In this document: positions 8,093-16,444 of the stretch, in pieces
How the letters are laid out: the number at the start of each line of letters is the position of its first letter
Numbering within the stretch: the first letter of the stretch is position 1
Assembly (NCBI GenBank): GCA_015059305.1
Contig: SVAQ01000004.1
Location: forward strand, 37,664-101,663
Length of the DNA: 64,000 nucleotides
Direction: 5' to 3'
From: Bacillota bacterium
GTDB taxonomy: Bacteria; Bacillota_I; Bacilli_A; RF39; UBA660
Position numbers and translations under genes: made by a program
Notes under the pieces: model-generated
What the model was told of the DNA's origin: nothing
The model's input: the letters and a program-made list of their open reading frames with translations, nothing else
Database searches by the model: none

Positions 8093-9034
8093 TTATTTAG
8101 CCTCTGGTTCTAAAACTCTTTTTTTATTATTAGAATTTAATTTAATATGTGTATAACTATCTATTTCATTAGGATACCATTCAATTATAAAGTTTTCATT
8201 TTGAAACTCCATCCTTTGAAGAAGTCTGATGAAATTATTTAATATTCTTTCAAGTATTTGATTACTTCTTTTTTCTCCAGTAGCTCCAATATATTTACGA
8301 TAACGACCAAATAAAAAATCTGGAACCACAATTTCTTCAACATTCAATTGTTCCAATAAACTTAAAAATAAAGAAAAAGATAAAACAAAACTTGGTGATA
8401 CATTTCGATATTTTGTAACCCCAGTATTAACCCTATTAACAATATTTTTATAACTATCATCAAATTCAATTATCCTATCACGACCAAATTGAACTGCAAA
8501 CAAATGACACACATTATTTTCATCAAACGCGTATCTAACAAGCGGCAAATTATAATATACCCCATCATATTCCATAAAAAAGGATAAAACGTATGGAGTT
8601 TCTAAACCTGGACATTCTAAAACACGATGAACACCATATTTTACTCCATCATTTTCGACAAGTATTTGCGGTTCATTAAATTCAGCAAATTGTTCATTTT
8701 CAAAAAAAGTAATTCTTTTATAAATATATGTTGTTAGGTCTTCAGAATCTGAAGAAGTCATATTAATTAATAAGTTATTAAAGAAAAAAGATAAATCATG
8801 ATATGTTTCTAAATTATTATTTTTTAAATAAAATTTATTTAAAGCTGCAACGTAATTATTTAAAGCTATTTCTAATTCTTTTAAATCTTTCACAATTATA
8901 TTCGGCTTATAATATTGTTGTTCTTTTCTGGGTTCAATAATAGCACTATTACCCATAAAAGCTATATTATACTTTCCCTTCTTTTTTAGTTCTATAAAAA
9001 AGAATTCTAAAATATTTTCAGGAACTTTAAACAT
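8093..9034 (-). CDS. Orphan protein, paralogue of the product at 3063-4172
   Basis: 313 residues, soluble, no recognised domain. From about residue 130 to 265 it shows the same motif order as the protein at 3063: an acidic strand region, YNLPLVRYAFDENNVCHLFAVQFGRD, a helix with NRVNTGVTKYRN, VSPSFVLSFSLFLSLLEQL, then VEEIVVPDFLFGRYRKY. The N-terminal 120 residues differ more. A GGAGGTGAATTATAT ribosome binding site precedes the ATG, unlike its paralogue. The gene is upstream of, and on the same strand as, the rRNA methyltransferase with 44 bases between, so it may be the first gene of that unit. No function can be assigned. Confidence 0.75.
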   Translation of the reverse strand: MFKVPENILEFFFIELKKKGKYNIAFMGNSAIIEPRKEQQYYKPNIIVKDLKELEIALNNYVAALNKFYLKNNNLETYHDLSFFFNNLLINMTSSDSEDLTTYIYKRITFFENEQFAEFNEPQILVENDGVKYGVHRVLECPGLETPYVLSFFMEYDGVYYNLPLVRYAFDENNVCHLFAVQFGRDRIIEFDDSYKNIVNRVNTGVTKYRNVSPSFVLSFSLFLSLLEQLNVEEIVVPDFLFGRYRKYIGATGEKRSNQILERILNNFIRLLQRMEFQNENFIIEWYPNEIDSYTHIKLNSNNKKRVLEPEAK

Positions 9035-9149
9035 ATATAATTCACCTCCAAAGCTTTGATATTATATCACGAATGAATATTTTTACTAGTTTTTTTCTAT
9101 CTTTTAATATCGTTAATTGTTATAATTAGATTAAAGAAGGATTAGGTTT

Positions 9150-10319
9150 ATGAAAAAAATAATGATTATATTGATAATTTTTTTATCATCATGTAAAGCT
9201 AGTACGAAACCGAGTGTAAGCGTTGATCAATTGCAAGCCAAGGAAAATGAATTTGAATATGGAAGTTTAATCAAACTTGAAGAATTATTTAATAATAAAG
9301 ATCTTATTTTTGTAGACACATATTTAGATACTTCATTTATTGGAGAAAAAACTGTATTTTTAGAATTTGAACATAATAATCAACTTTTTAAAGAAGAATA
9401 CACCTATAATGTAATAGACACTACCGAACCATTAATTTGGTTATCAGGGTCTTACTCTATTACTGAAGGATTTGATGGAAACTTAGCAGAGCAAATTATT
9501 TGCGCTGACAATCACGATAGAAATCCTAATTGTTATATTAAAGGTGATTATGATGTTAATACTCCTGGTAAATATAAACTTACATATATAGCGGAAGACG
9601 ATTATGGTAATAAAGAATCAGTTGACTTTACACTATATGTAAACAAAAAGTCTAATACTACCTCTAATAATGTAAGTACCAACCATACGAGAACTGATAT
9701 AAATAATGTTATAAAAAAATATAAAACCGATGAGACAATGATTGGAATTGACGTATCAAAATATCAAGGTGATATTGATTGGGCTAAAGTTAAAGCTGCT
9801 GGCGTTGAGTTTGCTATGATTCGCTTAGGAACACAGTGGTATTTTGGTGAAGAATATATTATTGATCCATATTATAAGAAAAATATTGAAGAAGCTCTAG
9901 CAAACGGAATTGAAGTTGGTATATATTTTTATTCTTATGCAACAGATGCTAAAGAAGGAAAAAAACAAGCACAATATGTATTAGATAATATCAAAGGATA
10001 TAATGTAAATTTCCCAATTGCTTTTGACTGGGAAAGCTACTCATCATGGAATTCTTTGGGAATTAGTTTATTTGACTTACAAAGTGCTTCCCACGCTTTT
10101 CAAGATGAAATAAAAAAAGCTGGATATAAGCCAGTGATGTACGGAAGTAAAAATTACTTAAATGCATTTTGGCAACCAATTAAATACGATACTTGGCTTG
10201 CTCATTATACAATCAATCAAAGTGACTATGATAAAGAATATATAATGTGGCAACTTTGCAACAATGGTTTAGTCGATGGCATTAATGGTGATGTTGATAT
10301 TAATGTTTATTACAAATAA
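9150..10319 (+). CDS. GH25 lysozyme lipoprotein
   Basis: 389 residues. Lipoprotein signal with lipobox LSSC, lipidated Cys 15. An Ig-like DUF5011-type domain (about 88-165: TTEPLIWLSG...GKYKLTYIAEDDYGN) comes before a Ser/Thr/Asn linker and a C-terminal glycoside hydrolase family 25 domain. GH25 landmarks: GIDVSKYQGDIDW (Asp 201), FAMIRLG, GIYFYSYA and AFDWE with the acidic pair at 293/295. GH25 enzymes cut the MurNAc-GlcNAc bond of peptidoglycan. The lipid anchor places it on the outer face of the membrane, so it most likely trims the cell's own wall. AAGGATT precedes the start. Monocistronic with a hairpin terminator behind. Confidence 0.93.
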   Translation: MKKIMIILIIFLSSCKASTKPSVSVDQLQAKENEFEYGSLIKLEELFNNKDLIFVDTYLDTSFIGEKTVFLEFEHNNQLFKEEYTYNVIDTTEPLIWLSGSYSITEGFDGNLAEQIICADNHDRNPNCYIKGDYDVNTPGKYKLTYIAEDDYGNKESVDFTLYVNKKSNTTSNNVSTNHTRTDINNVIKKYKTDETMIGIDVSKYQGDIDWAKVKAAGVEFAMIRLGTQWYFGEEYIIDPYYKKNIEEALANGIEVGIYFYSYATDAKEGKKQAQYVLDNIKGYNVNFPIAFDWESYSSWNSLGISLFDLQSASHAFQDEIKKAGYKPVMYGSKNYLNAFWQPIKYDTWLAHYTINQSDYDKEYIMWQLCNNGLVDGINGDVDINVYYK

Positions 10320-10343
10320 AAAACCGTAACAACCGGTTTTTTA
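10318..10343. terminator. Bidirectional terminator between two convergent genes
   Basis: Stem AAAAACCG/CGGTTTTT with a 7-base loop and T-runs on both strands; serves the lysozyme gene (+) and the phosphoesterase gene (-). Confidence 0.85.
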
Positions 10344-10351
10344 TTTTGCAA

Positions 10352-11188
10352 TTATCTTTTCTTTAAGGTTACATATATTAATTCAGGATTATTATTAACG
10401 CGAATAGGACATAAACTGTTGCCAATTCCCCTGCTTATTACTAGATTAGTATTATTTTTTTTATGGACGCCAGATGTTAGTTTCGGGAAAAAGCCCTGAT
10501 TCGGAGCTATCACAGGACCAATAAATGGGATTACAATTTGTCCTCCATGAGCATGACCAGTGAAAACTAAATCAACATTATTTTCAACATATACCTCAAA
10601 TAGTTCAGGACGATGTAAAAGTAAAATATCAAAATTATCTTCAGTGCTATATTCTAATAGCCAAGAATTAATAATTTTTCTCATCTCTTCACTATTATTT
10701 TCTCCAGTATCAAATGAAGGATCTTGTAAACCAATTAAATTAATTGTCTCTGTATTTTTAGTTAATTGAATTTTTTCGTTTTCTAAAACTATAACACCAA
10801 GATTTTTTAATTTTTCTTTAAAAACTAAATATTCATCAATTCTAGATTCATGATTACCAGCAACATAATAAATAGGAATATTCTTTACATTTTTAATAAA
10901 ATCCAGTGAAATTTCCATATTAGTTCTTCGTGAATCAATAAAATCACCAGTAATCACAAGAATATCTGGCTTATTATTGCGTAAACTTTTTAAAATTTGT
11001 TTTTTTAGTTTACCATATTTTGTATTATGAAAATCAGAAATATGTGCAATTTTATATCCTTCAAAACTATTAGGAAGTTTTTTACTTTTAATATTATAAT
11101 TACTCACTTCTAAAGTGGTAGTCTCAAAATATAGATAAATACATACTATTATCACTAATACCAATAAAATAATCATTACTTTTTTCAT
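10352..11188 (-). CDS. Membrane-anchored metallophosphoesterase (YkuE-like)
   Basis: 278 residues. One N-terminal membrane helix (MIILLVLVIIVCIYLYF) and then a calcineurin-type phosphoesterase domain facing outward. All metal-binding blocks are visible: ISDFHN (Asp 52, His 54), TGDFID (80-85), AGNHE (110-114), LLLHRP and TGHAHGGQ near residue 212. The GHAHGGQI form with a following YkuE-like tail (ISRGIGNS) is typical of the YkuE group, known in Bacillus as Tat- or membrane-localised enzymes of uncertain substrate, possibly lipids. Family firm, substrate unknown. Confidence 0.9.
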   Translation of the reverse strand: MKKVMIILLVLVIIVCIYLYFETTTLEVSNYNIKSKKLPNSFEGYKIAHISDFHNTKYGKLKKQILKSLRNNKPDILVITGDFIDSRRTNMEISLDFIKNVKNIPIYYVAGNHESRIDEYLVFKEKLKNLGVIVLENEKIQLTKNTETINLIGLQDPSFDTGENNSEEMRKIINSWLLEYSTEDNFDILLLHRPELFEVYVENNVDLVFTGHAHGGQIVIPFIGPVIAPNQGFFPKLTSGVHKKNNTNLVISRGIGNSLCPIRVNNNPELIYVTLKKR

Positions 11189-11258
11189 ACATACCTCTAC
11201 TTTGTAGATAAATTATATCACAATTAGAATTATTATTATCATATTTTTGGAGATAATA

Positions 11259-12743
11259 ATGTTAGTGATTATTATGGAATGTAAAAATAAAAGTATTTGG
11301 GCAAATATTAAACAAGAAAAAATTTGTCCTAAGTTAGACAAAAATATTGATGTTGACGTATTGATTATTGGTGGTGGTATGACAGGACTTAGTACCGCTT
11401 ATCATTTATTAGAAAATAATTTGAAAATTTGCTTAGTAGAAAAAAACGAAATTGCATCTGGAGTTTCAAGTCGCACCACCGGCAAACTCACTTACCTTCA
11501 AGAAAATATATATTCAAAAATTAAAACATACCTAGGTAAAGATAAAGCAAAATTATACTTAGAATCACAAATTGAGGCAATAAATCTTGTTAAAGATATT
11601 GTACAAAAAGAAAATATTGAATGTGATTTGCAGAAAGTAAGCTCTTATGTTTTTTCAAACGATAATATAGGTAAACTAAAAAAAGAAATGGATTTATTAA
11701 AAGATTTTAATGTACCAATAAATACTACTACAAAACTACCTGATGAAACTAATGTTAGTCTTGCTTTTTATATAGCTGACTCCTATGTTTTTCACCCACT
11801 TAAATATCTGCATTCACTAAAAAATATTTGTTTAAAAAAAGGTGTTTCGATTTTTGAAAATACTAACATTATTTCAATTTATCAATTAAATGATTATTAT
11901 GAATGTCATACAATAAATAATATTATTAAAGCAAAATACATTGTTTTAGCTGTTCATTATCCTTACTTTTTATTACCTTTCGGACTACCATTTAAATCAA
12001 AGATTGAAAAGTCATACATTAAAGCTTTTCAGGTAGATAAAAATAATACGTTTAATGCTATAACCGTTTCTAAACCAACACTCTCAATCCGATATCATAC
12101 TGAAGGAAAAAACAACTATAAAATAGTACTTAACGGTTCACATAATTCATGTATTAAATTTAATGAACAAGATAACTTTAAAAATTTATTAGGAAGCCAA
12201 CAAAAAGATGAATGTTATATTTGGTCAAACAAAGATATTATAACTAATGATGCTTTACCTTTCATTGGTAGTATCAATGATGAAAATACATTACTTATCG
12301 GTACTGGTTATAACACTTGGGGAATGACTAATGGTTCTTTAGCAGGTAAAATACTGGCAGATATAATTTGGAAAAAAACAAATAAATATCAAGAACTTTT
12401 TAACCCTTATCGAAAAATAAATTTAGGTAAATTAATCAATTTCCCTATTATTTTAGGCAGCACAACATGTTCAATGATAAAAACAAAAATACCTAAACAA
12501 AAAAATTGGTATCCAGATAATGTGAAATTTGAAAAAAGAAATGGTAAAAATGTCGCAATTTACATTGATGAAAATAAAAAAGAACATATCGTTTATAACT
12601 TATGTCCTCATTTAAAGTGTAGTCTTATATTTAATGGTGTTGAAAAAACTTGGGATTGTCCTTGTCATGGGTCAAGATTTGATATTGACGGCAATGTTAT
12701 TGAAGGACCAAGTAATTACAACATTACATATAAACAAGATTAA
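11259..12743 (+). CDS. FAD-dependent oxidoreductase with C-terminal Rieske 2Fe-2S domain
   Basis: 494 residues. The start at 11259 has GGAG six bases upstream; a TTG twelve bases earlier sits on that site. The N-terminal DAO-type flavin fold shows VDVLIIGGGMTGLSTAYHL and the E of LVEKNEI; the substrate half is of the glycine oxidase/DadA kind. The C-terminal 60 residues are a Rieske domain with both ligand pairs: CPHLKC and CPCHGSRF (the second ligand of the first pair is usually His, as C-x-H; here C-P-H). Such fusions occur widely but the substrate is not established. Convergent with the rhodanese lipoprotein gene. Confidence 0.88.
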   Translation: MLVIIMECKNKSIWANIKQEKICPKLDKNIDVDVLIIGGGMTGLSTAYHLLENNLKICLVEKNEIASGVSSRTTGKLTYLQENIYSKIKTYLGKDKAKLYLESQIEAINLVKDIVQKENIECDLQKVSSYVFSNDNIGKLKKEMDLLKDFNVPINTTTKLPDETNVSLAFYIADSYVFHPLKYLHSLKNICLKKGVSIFENTNIISIYQLNDYYECHTINNIIKAKYIVLAVHYPYFLLPFGLPFKSKIEKSYIKAFQVDKNNTFNAITVSKPTLSIRYHTEGKNNYKIVLNGSHNSCIKFNEQDNFKNLLGSQQKDECYIWSNKDIITNDALPFIGSINDENTLLIGTGYNTWGMTNGSLAGKILADIIWKKTNKYQELFNPYRKINLGKLINFPIILGSTTCSMIKTKIPKQKNWYPDNVKFEKRNGKNVAIYIDENKKEHIVYNLCPHLKCSLIFNGVEKTWDCPCHGSRFDIDGNVIEGPSNYNITYKQD

Positions 12744-12789
12744 AATAATATAACTAGGTATTTAATACATCGACTAGGAAAACCATTCA

Positions 12790-13158
12790 TTATTCCTTTG
12801 GTAAATCAATTGAGTCAAAGCCACCTAAATCATAAACTGTATACCCTAAATCCTCTAAAACTTTTTTGGCAACACTACTTCGTCCCCCACTTTTACAATA
12901 CACTAAAATATGTTTATTTTTGTCTAAATCTATATTTTCATCAATTTCAACATGAGGAATATTTATTGCACCTACTAAATGCCCATCTTCATATTCAGCT
13001 TTTGTTCGCACATCGACAATAATATAATTATCTTCTTCAAGAATATCCTCTAAAATTGAATCATTTATTATTGAATTTGGCACAAGACTATTAGTTTTTT
13101 TATCACTACATCCACATACTAATAAAAGTAAGAATAACATACTTAATAACTTTTTCAT
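12790..13158 (-). CDS. Rhodanese-domain lipoprotein
   Basis: 122 residues from the ATG at 13156-13158, which has AAGGTG at good spacing; ten codons of extra frame upstream are unlikely to be used. Signal peptide with lipobox VCGC, lipidated Cys near residue 17. The mature part is one rhodanese fold: YIIVDVRTKAEYEDGHLVGAINIPH and the active-site loop VYCKSGGRS with the catalytic Cys. Rhodaneses move sulfane sulfur between thiols; an extracytoplasmic lipid-anchored form is found in several Firmicutes with no settled role. Its neighbour across a convergent gap is the FAD/Rieske oxidoreductase, a possible redox partner by position only. Confidence 0.9.
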   Translation of the reverse strand: MKKLLSMLFLLLLVCGCSDKKTNSLVPNSIINDSILEDILEEDNYIIVDVRTKAEYEDGHLVGAINIPHVEIDENIDLDKNKHILVYCKSGGRSSVAKKVLEDLGYTVYDLGGFDSIDLPKE

Positions 13159-13220
13159 TTTTACACCTTCCCTAAACTTTACCTTCATTCATTATTAATT
13201 TTATCATAAATATAAAGTAA

Positions 13221-13254
13221 ATAAAAACGAAACTAAAATTAGTTTCGTTTTTTT
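13221..13254 (-). terminator. Terminator of the LigD-like gene
   Basis: Perfect 12-base stem AAAACGAAACTA/TAGTTTCGTTTT with T-runs on both sides, touching the stop codon at 13253. Confidence 0.8.
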
Positions 13255-14656
13255 AATTAGCGAAAAAATCTCGCCACGGATCTTTATTTTTTAGTACCTT
13301 ATTAATATTTTTTATTGTAATACTATTTGGTTTAATTTTATCTAAATCATCCCACGCTATTGGAATTGATACTGGAGCTTTTTTTCTAGCGCGTAATGAA
13401 TAAGGAACAATACTCGTAGCCCCTCGAGTATTTCGTACCCAATCAATAAATATTTTTCCTTCTCGTTTTTCTTTACGGATATTACTAGTATATTTATGAG
13501 GCCACTTAGCTTCCATTAACATTGCAATATTTTTAGCAATACTCCGAAATTCTTCCCAATTCAAATTTTGTGTTGGCACTACAACATGATATCCTTTTCC
13601 ACCACTGGTTTTAAGATATGATTTTAACCCCAAGTCATCTAAAATACTTTTTAAATCTTTAACGCCTTCACGCACTTTTCTTAAACTTAAATTTTCATCT
13701 GGATCTAAATCAAAAACCATTATATCTGGTGCTTCAAGTTCGTTTATCTTACTTCCCCATGCATGAAATTCTATACTATTCATTTGAACTTCACTAATTA
13801 AACCGCTAATATTAGTAATAAAATAATAGTCTTCTTTTTTATCATTTTCATTTGGTAATCCAATTCTAACAAATCCATCTCTTTCATTTTCAAAATGTTT
13901 TTTATAAAAATTATCTTGTTCTATACCTTCTGGACATCTTATAGTACTTATAATTCGGTATTTAAGAAATGGTAACATCCGTTTGGCTACTTTTTGATAG
14001 TATTTAACCACTCTCATCTTAGTAATTTTTTCTTCCTGATACATAATTTTATTAGGATTACTAATAGTAATTCCCTCAATAGTGTTTTTATCATTTCTTT
14101 TTCTTCTTTTAATTTTATTTTCTATTTCTGACATTGTTCTTCCAGTTCGAATACTTGTTTTTAAATTTTTTATATCCGTAAATTCATAAAAAATATCTTG
14201 TTCCTTGATTAAAAGCCAGTTATCTTCTTTAATGTGGACCAAAGCCCAAATCCCTTTAAGTCTTTTTCCGCATAACACTAATTTAACAATTCCCTTTTTA
14301 AAAGATTTTGAAAAATCACCGATAGGTTCCCAATATCCTTCATCAAAAAGCATTACTGTTCCTCCACCATATTGACCTTTGGGTATTGTACCTTCAAAAT
14401 TACGATAATCTAAAGGATGATCTTCTACTAAAACAGCTAATCTTTTGTCAGATGGATTGTAAGATGGACCTTTAGGTACAGCCCAGCTTTTTAAAACACC
14501 ATTCCATTCTAAGCGAAAATCATAGTGATCTTTCGAAGCCAAATGATGTTGAACTACAAACCTTAATTTATGGGGACTTTTTTTCTTTTTACCACGAGGT
14601 TCTTTTGTTTTATCAAAATTTCTTTTCTGATTATATAATATTAAATTATTTTTCAT
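13253..14656 (-). CDS. LigD-like protein: 3'-phosphoesterase plus polymerase domains, no ligase
   Basis: 467 residues. N-terminal PE domain (about 30-165): FVVQHHLASKDHYDFRLE, AVPKGPS, EDHPLDYRNFEGTIPKGQYG, with the His, Asp and Arg of the family. After a Lys/Arg-rich linker the C-terminal LigD-type primase-polymerase domain (about 195-460) shows the metal-binding DLDPD (316-320), KTSGGKGYHV and FIDWVRN with the third acidic residue, plus RARKKAPVSIPIAWDDL. The central ATP-dependent ligase domain of full LigD is absent. Such proteins work with Ku and a separate ligase in non-homologous end joining; neither partner lies in this window. Start is ATG after TAAGAGGAAACTT. Confidence 0.92.
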   Translation of the reverse strand: MKNNLILYNQKRNFDKTKEPRGKKKKSPHKLRFVVQHHLASKDHYDFRLEWNGVLKSWAVPKGPSYNPSDKRLAVLVEDHPLDYRNFEGTIPKGQYGGGTVMLFDEGYWEPIGDFSKSFKKGIVKLVLCGKRLKGIWALVHIKEDNWLLIKEQDIFYEFTDIKNLKTSIRTGRTMSEIENKIKRRKRNDKNTIEGITISNPNKIMYQEEKITKMRVVKYYQKVAKRMLPFLKYRIISTIRCPEGIEQDNFYKKHFENERDGFVRIGLPNENDKKEDYYFITNISGLISEVQMNSIEFHAWGSKINELEAPDIMVFDLDPDENLSLRKVREGVKDLKSILDDLGLKSYLKTSGGKGYHVVVPTQNLNWEEFRSIAKNIAMLMEAKWPHKYTSNIRKEKREGKIFIDWVRNTRGATSIVPYSLRARKKAPVSIPIAWDDLDKIKPNSITIKNINKVLKNKDPWRDFFAN

Positions 14657-14811
14657 AAGTTTCCTCTTATTATTAATTTAACATTTTAACAATAAATTAT
14701 ACTTTTTATTTGTAACGATTAAAAATTATCACAGCAAAATAAAAGAGCTATTAAAGTTCTCTTAACTAATTTCTTTCTTCAAATATAATGTTGCTCACAT
14801 TTAATTTAACA

Positions 14812-14846
14812 CAAAGAAAAAGTGAAACTGAACTTCAGCTTCACTA
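14812..14846 (-). terminator. Terminator of tRNA-His
   Basis: Twelve-base stem AGTGAAGCTGAA/TTCAGTTTCACT with one G-T pair, followed by TTTTTCTTTG on the minus strand. Confidence 0.9.
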
Positions 14847-14857
14847 ATATATTCTAC

Positions 14858-14934
14858 TGGGGCGAAATGTGGGGATCGAACCCACGCATAACAGAGCCAC
14901 AATCTGCCGTGTTAACCACTTCACCAATTCCGCC
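14858..14934 (-). tRNA. tRNA-His (GTG)
   Basis: 77 bases with encoded CCA and the extra 5' G(-1) that faces C73, diagnostic of tRNA-His. Anticodon loop ATTGTGGC gives GTG; T-arm GGGTTCGATCCCC. Confidence 0.97.
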
Positions 14935-14990
14935 ATAAATGTAATACTAGAATATCAAAAAAACTAACTTTTGGCAAGTATTTCGTTAAT

Positions 14991-15611
14991 TTATTTGATA
15001 TCATCTAGTATTTTACGCATTTTTAACTTAATTCTTTGAATAGTATTATCTATTTGCTTAGGTGTTTTTTCTAAAACTCGAGCAATCTCTTGATAAGAAG
15101 TTTCATTTAACATATATGTAAATACTAAATATTCAAAATTTGATAAATTCTCTTTAGCTAAAGTTACTATTTCGTTAAAGGTTTCAAACGAAGTTAAATT
15201 AGTAAGTGGATCAAATCTGTTATCATCACTAATTGTTTCAATAAGTGGCGTATTACTTTCGCCGTGAGCACTATCAAGAGACAAAGCATCCTTGATCATA
15301 TGAGATTTTTGTGTGGTAAATTTATTTAAATATTTAATTAACCTTCTTTCGATACATAAACTTAAAAAGGTTTTTAATGTCGTATTTTTATTATCTAAAT
15401 ACGAGTTTATACCATCACTAAAGCCATAAGATGCTTCGCAACGAAGTTCTTGTTCGTCAATCTGAAACGTTTTAATAAAATTAGAGTACTTTCTTATTAG
15501 TACGTCTATTAAATAGCCGTATTCTTCATAAATTATATTTTTAATATGCTCTTCATCTTCGGGTAAAAGACTCATTAATTCACTATCAGAAATATCAAGA
15601 TTATTTTTCAT
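14991..15611 (-). CDS. sigH: Sigma-70 family RNA polymerase sigma factor, SigH-like
   Basis: 206 residues from the ATG at 15609-15611, which has GGGGAC upstream; 15 in-frame codons before it lie inside rlmB. Region 2 (YGYLIDVLIRKYS...EQELRCEASYGFSDGINSYLDNKNTTLKTFLSLCIERRLIKYL) and a region 4 helix-turn-helix (FEYLVFTYMLNETSYQEIARVLEKTPKQIDNTIQRIKLKMRKIL) are clear. In Bacillus sigH follows rlmB and yacP, and here it overlaps rlmB by 11 bases, which supports the SigH assignment. SigH drives post-exponential and competence genes in relatives; its targets here are unknown. Confidence 0.85.
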   Translation of the reverse strand: MKNNLDISDSELMSLLPEDEEHIKNIIYEEYGYLIDVLIRKYSNFIKTFQIDEQELRCEASYGFSDGINSYLDNKNTTLKTFLSLCIERRLIKYLNKFTTQKSHMIKDALSLDSAHGESNTPLIETISDDNRFDPLTNLTSFETFNEIVTLAKENLSNFEYLVFTYMLNETSYQEIARVLEKTPKQIDNTIQRIKLKMRKILDDIK

Positions 15612-16269
15612 ATGTCCCCATTTCATATAAAAGTATTCCCGCACTAACAGAAGCATTTAAACTATTGATTTTGCCTTTCATTGGTAAAGAAACTATCACA
15701 TCAGAATTTTTTCTCACAATAGAGGAAACACCTTCGCCCTCACTACCTATTACTAAAACTTTCTTCGGTGCATAATTTATTTTTTTATAATCCTCTCCAT
15801 CCATATCAGCACAGTATACAAAATATCCCTCATCTTTAAGTTTATTTAAAGTATTAACAAGATTTGACACCATTACGATTTTAACATTATTAATAGCACC
15901 TACACTAGTCTTATAAACAGTATCATTTACTAATACACTTCGATCTTTAGGAATAATAATTGAATCTACCCCCATACATTCACAAGTTCTTATGATAGCT
16001 CCAAAATTATGTGGATCTGATAAATGATCTAAGACAACTACAAGGTTTCCTGTTATATCATCATATGAATAATATTCATAGTCAAAAATATCAATTACAA
16101 TACCTTGATGATTCCCTTTTACTTTTTTATCCAGAATGTTATTATCTACAAAATCATATTTAATTTTATTTTCATGTAAATAATCTAAATATTCTTTACG
16201 AGCTACATAAACTTTCTTAATTTGTTTTTTATCAAGTTCATGCAAAACATTTTTTCCATAAACTAGCAT
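15601..16269 (-). CDS. rlmB: 23S rRNA 2'-O-methyltransferase RlmB (SpoU family)
   Basis: 222 residues. An N-terminal substrate-binding part (VYGKNVLHELDKKQIKKVYVA) precedes the SPOUT knot with motifs VLDHLSDPHNFGAIIRT, VLVIGSEGEGVS and SLPMKGKINSLNASVSAGI. RlmB methylates the ribose of a conserved G in 23S rRNA. The start ATG at 16267-16269 has GGGAGTG ahead of it; the frame extends nine codons further without a better site. Overlaps sigH by 11 bases, giving translational coupling. The cysS and mrnC genes usually upstream in Bacilli are not here. Confidence 0.93.
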   Translation of the reverse strand: MLVYGKNVLHELDKKQIKKVYVARKEYLDYLHENKIKYDFVDNNILDKKVKGNHQGIVIDIFDYEYYSYDDITGNLVVVLDHLSDPHNFGAIIRTCECMGVDSIIIPKDRSVLVNDTVYKTSVGAINNVKIVMVSNLVNTLNKLKDEGYFVYCADMDGEDYKKINYAPKKVLVIGSEGEGVSSIVRKNSDVIVSLPMKGKINSLNASVSAGILLYEMGTYEK

Positions 16270-16444
16270 AATATCACTCCCTATTACTTCCGGCATTTCG
16301 TAACTTCATTATATCAAATATCCTTAATATTGTAATTAAAAAACTTCACTTTCTACTATACATTCAATTGACCGTCAAAAACGTAAAATTATAGTATAAT
16401 AAATCAAATTGTTATATAATAAGAATAAAATAAGGAGTGAAAAT

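Noticed and set aside
14741..14765. Second hairpin AAGAG/CTCTT downstream of tRNA-His
   Set aside because: Only a five-base stem with a long loop; the clear terminator at 14812 already serves the tRNA.
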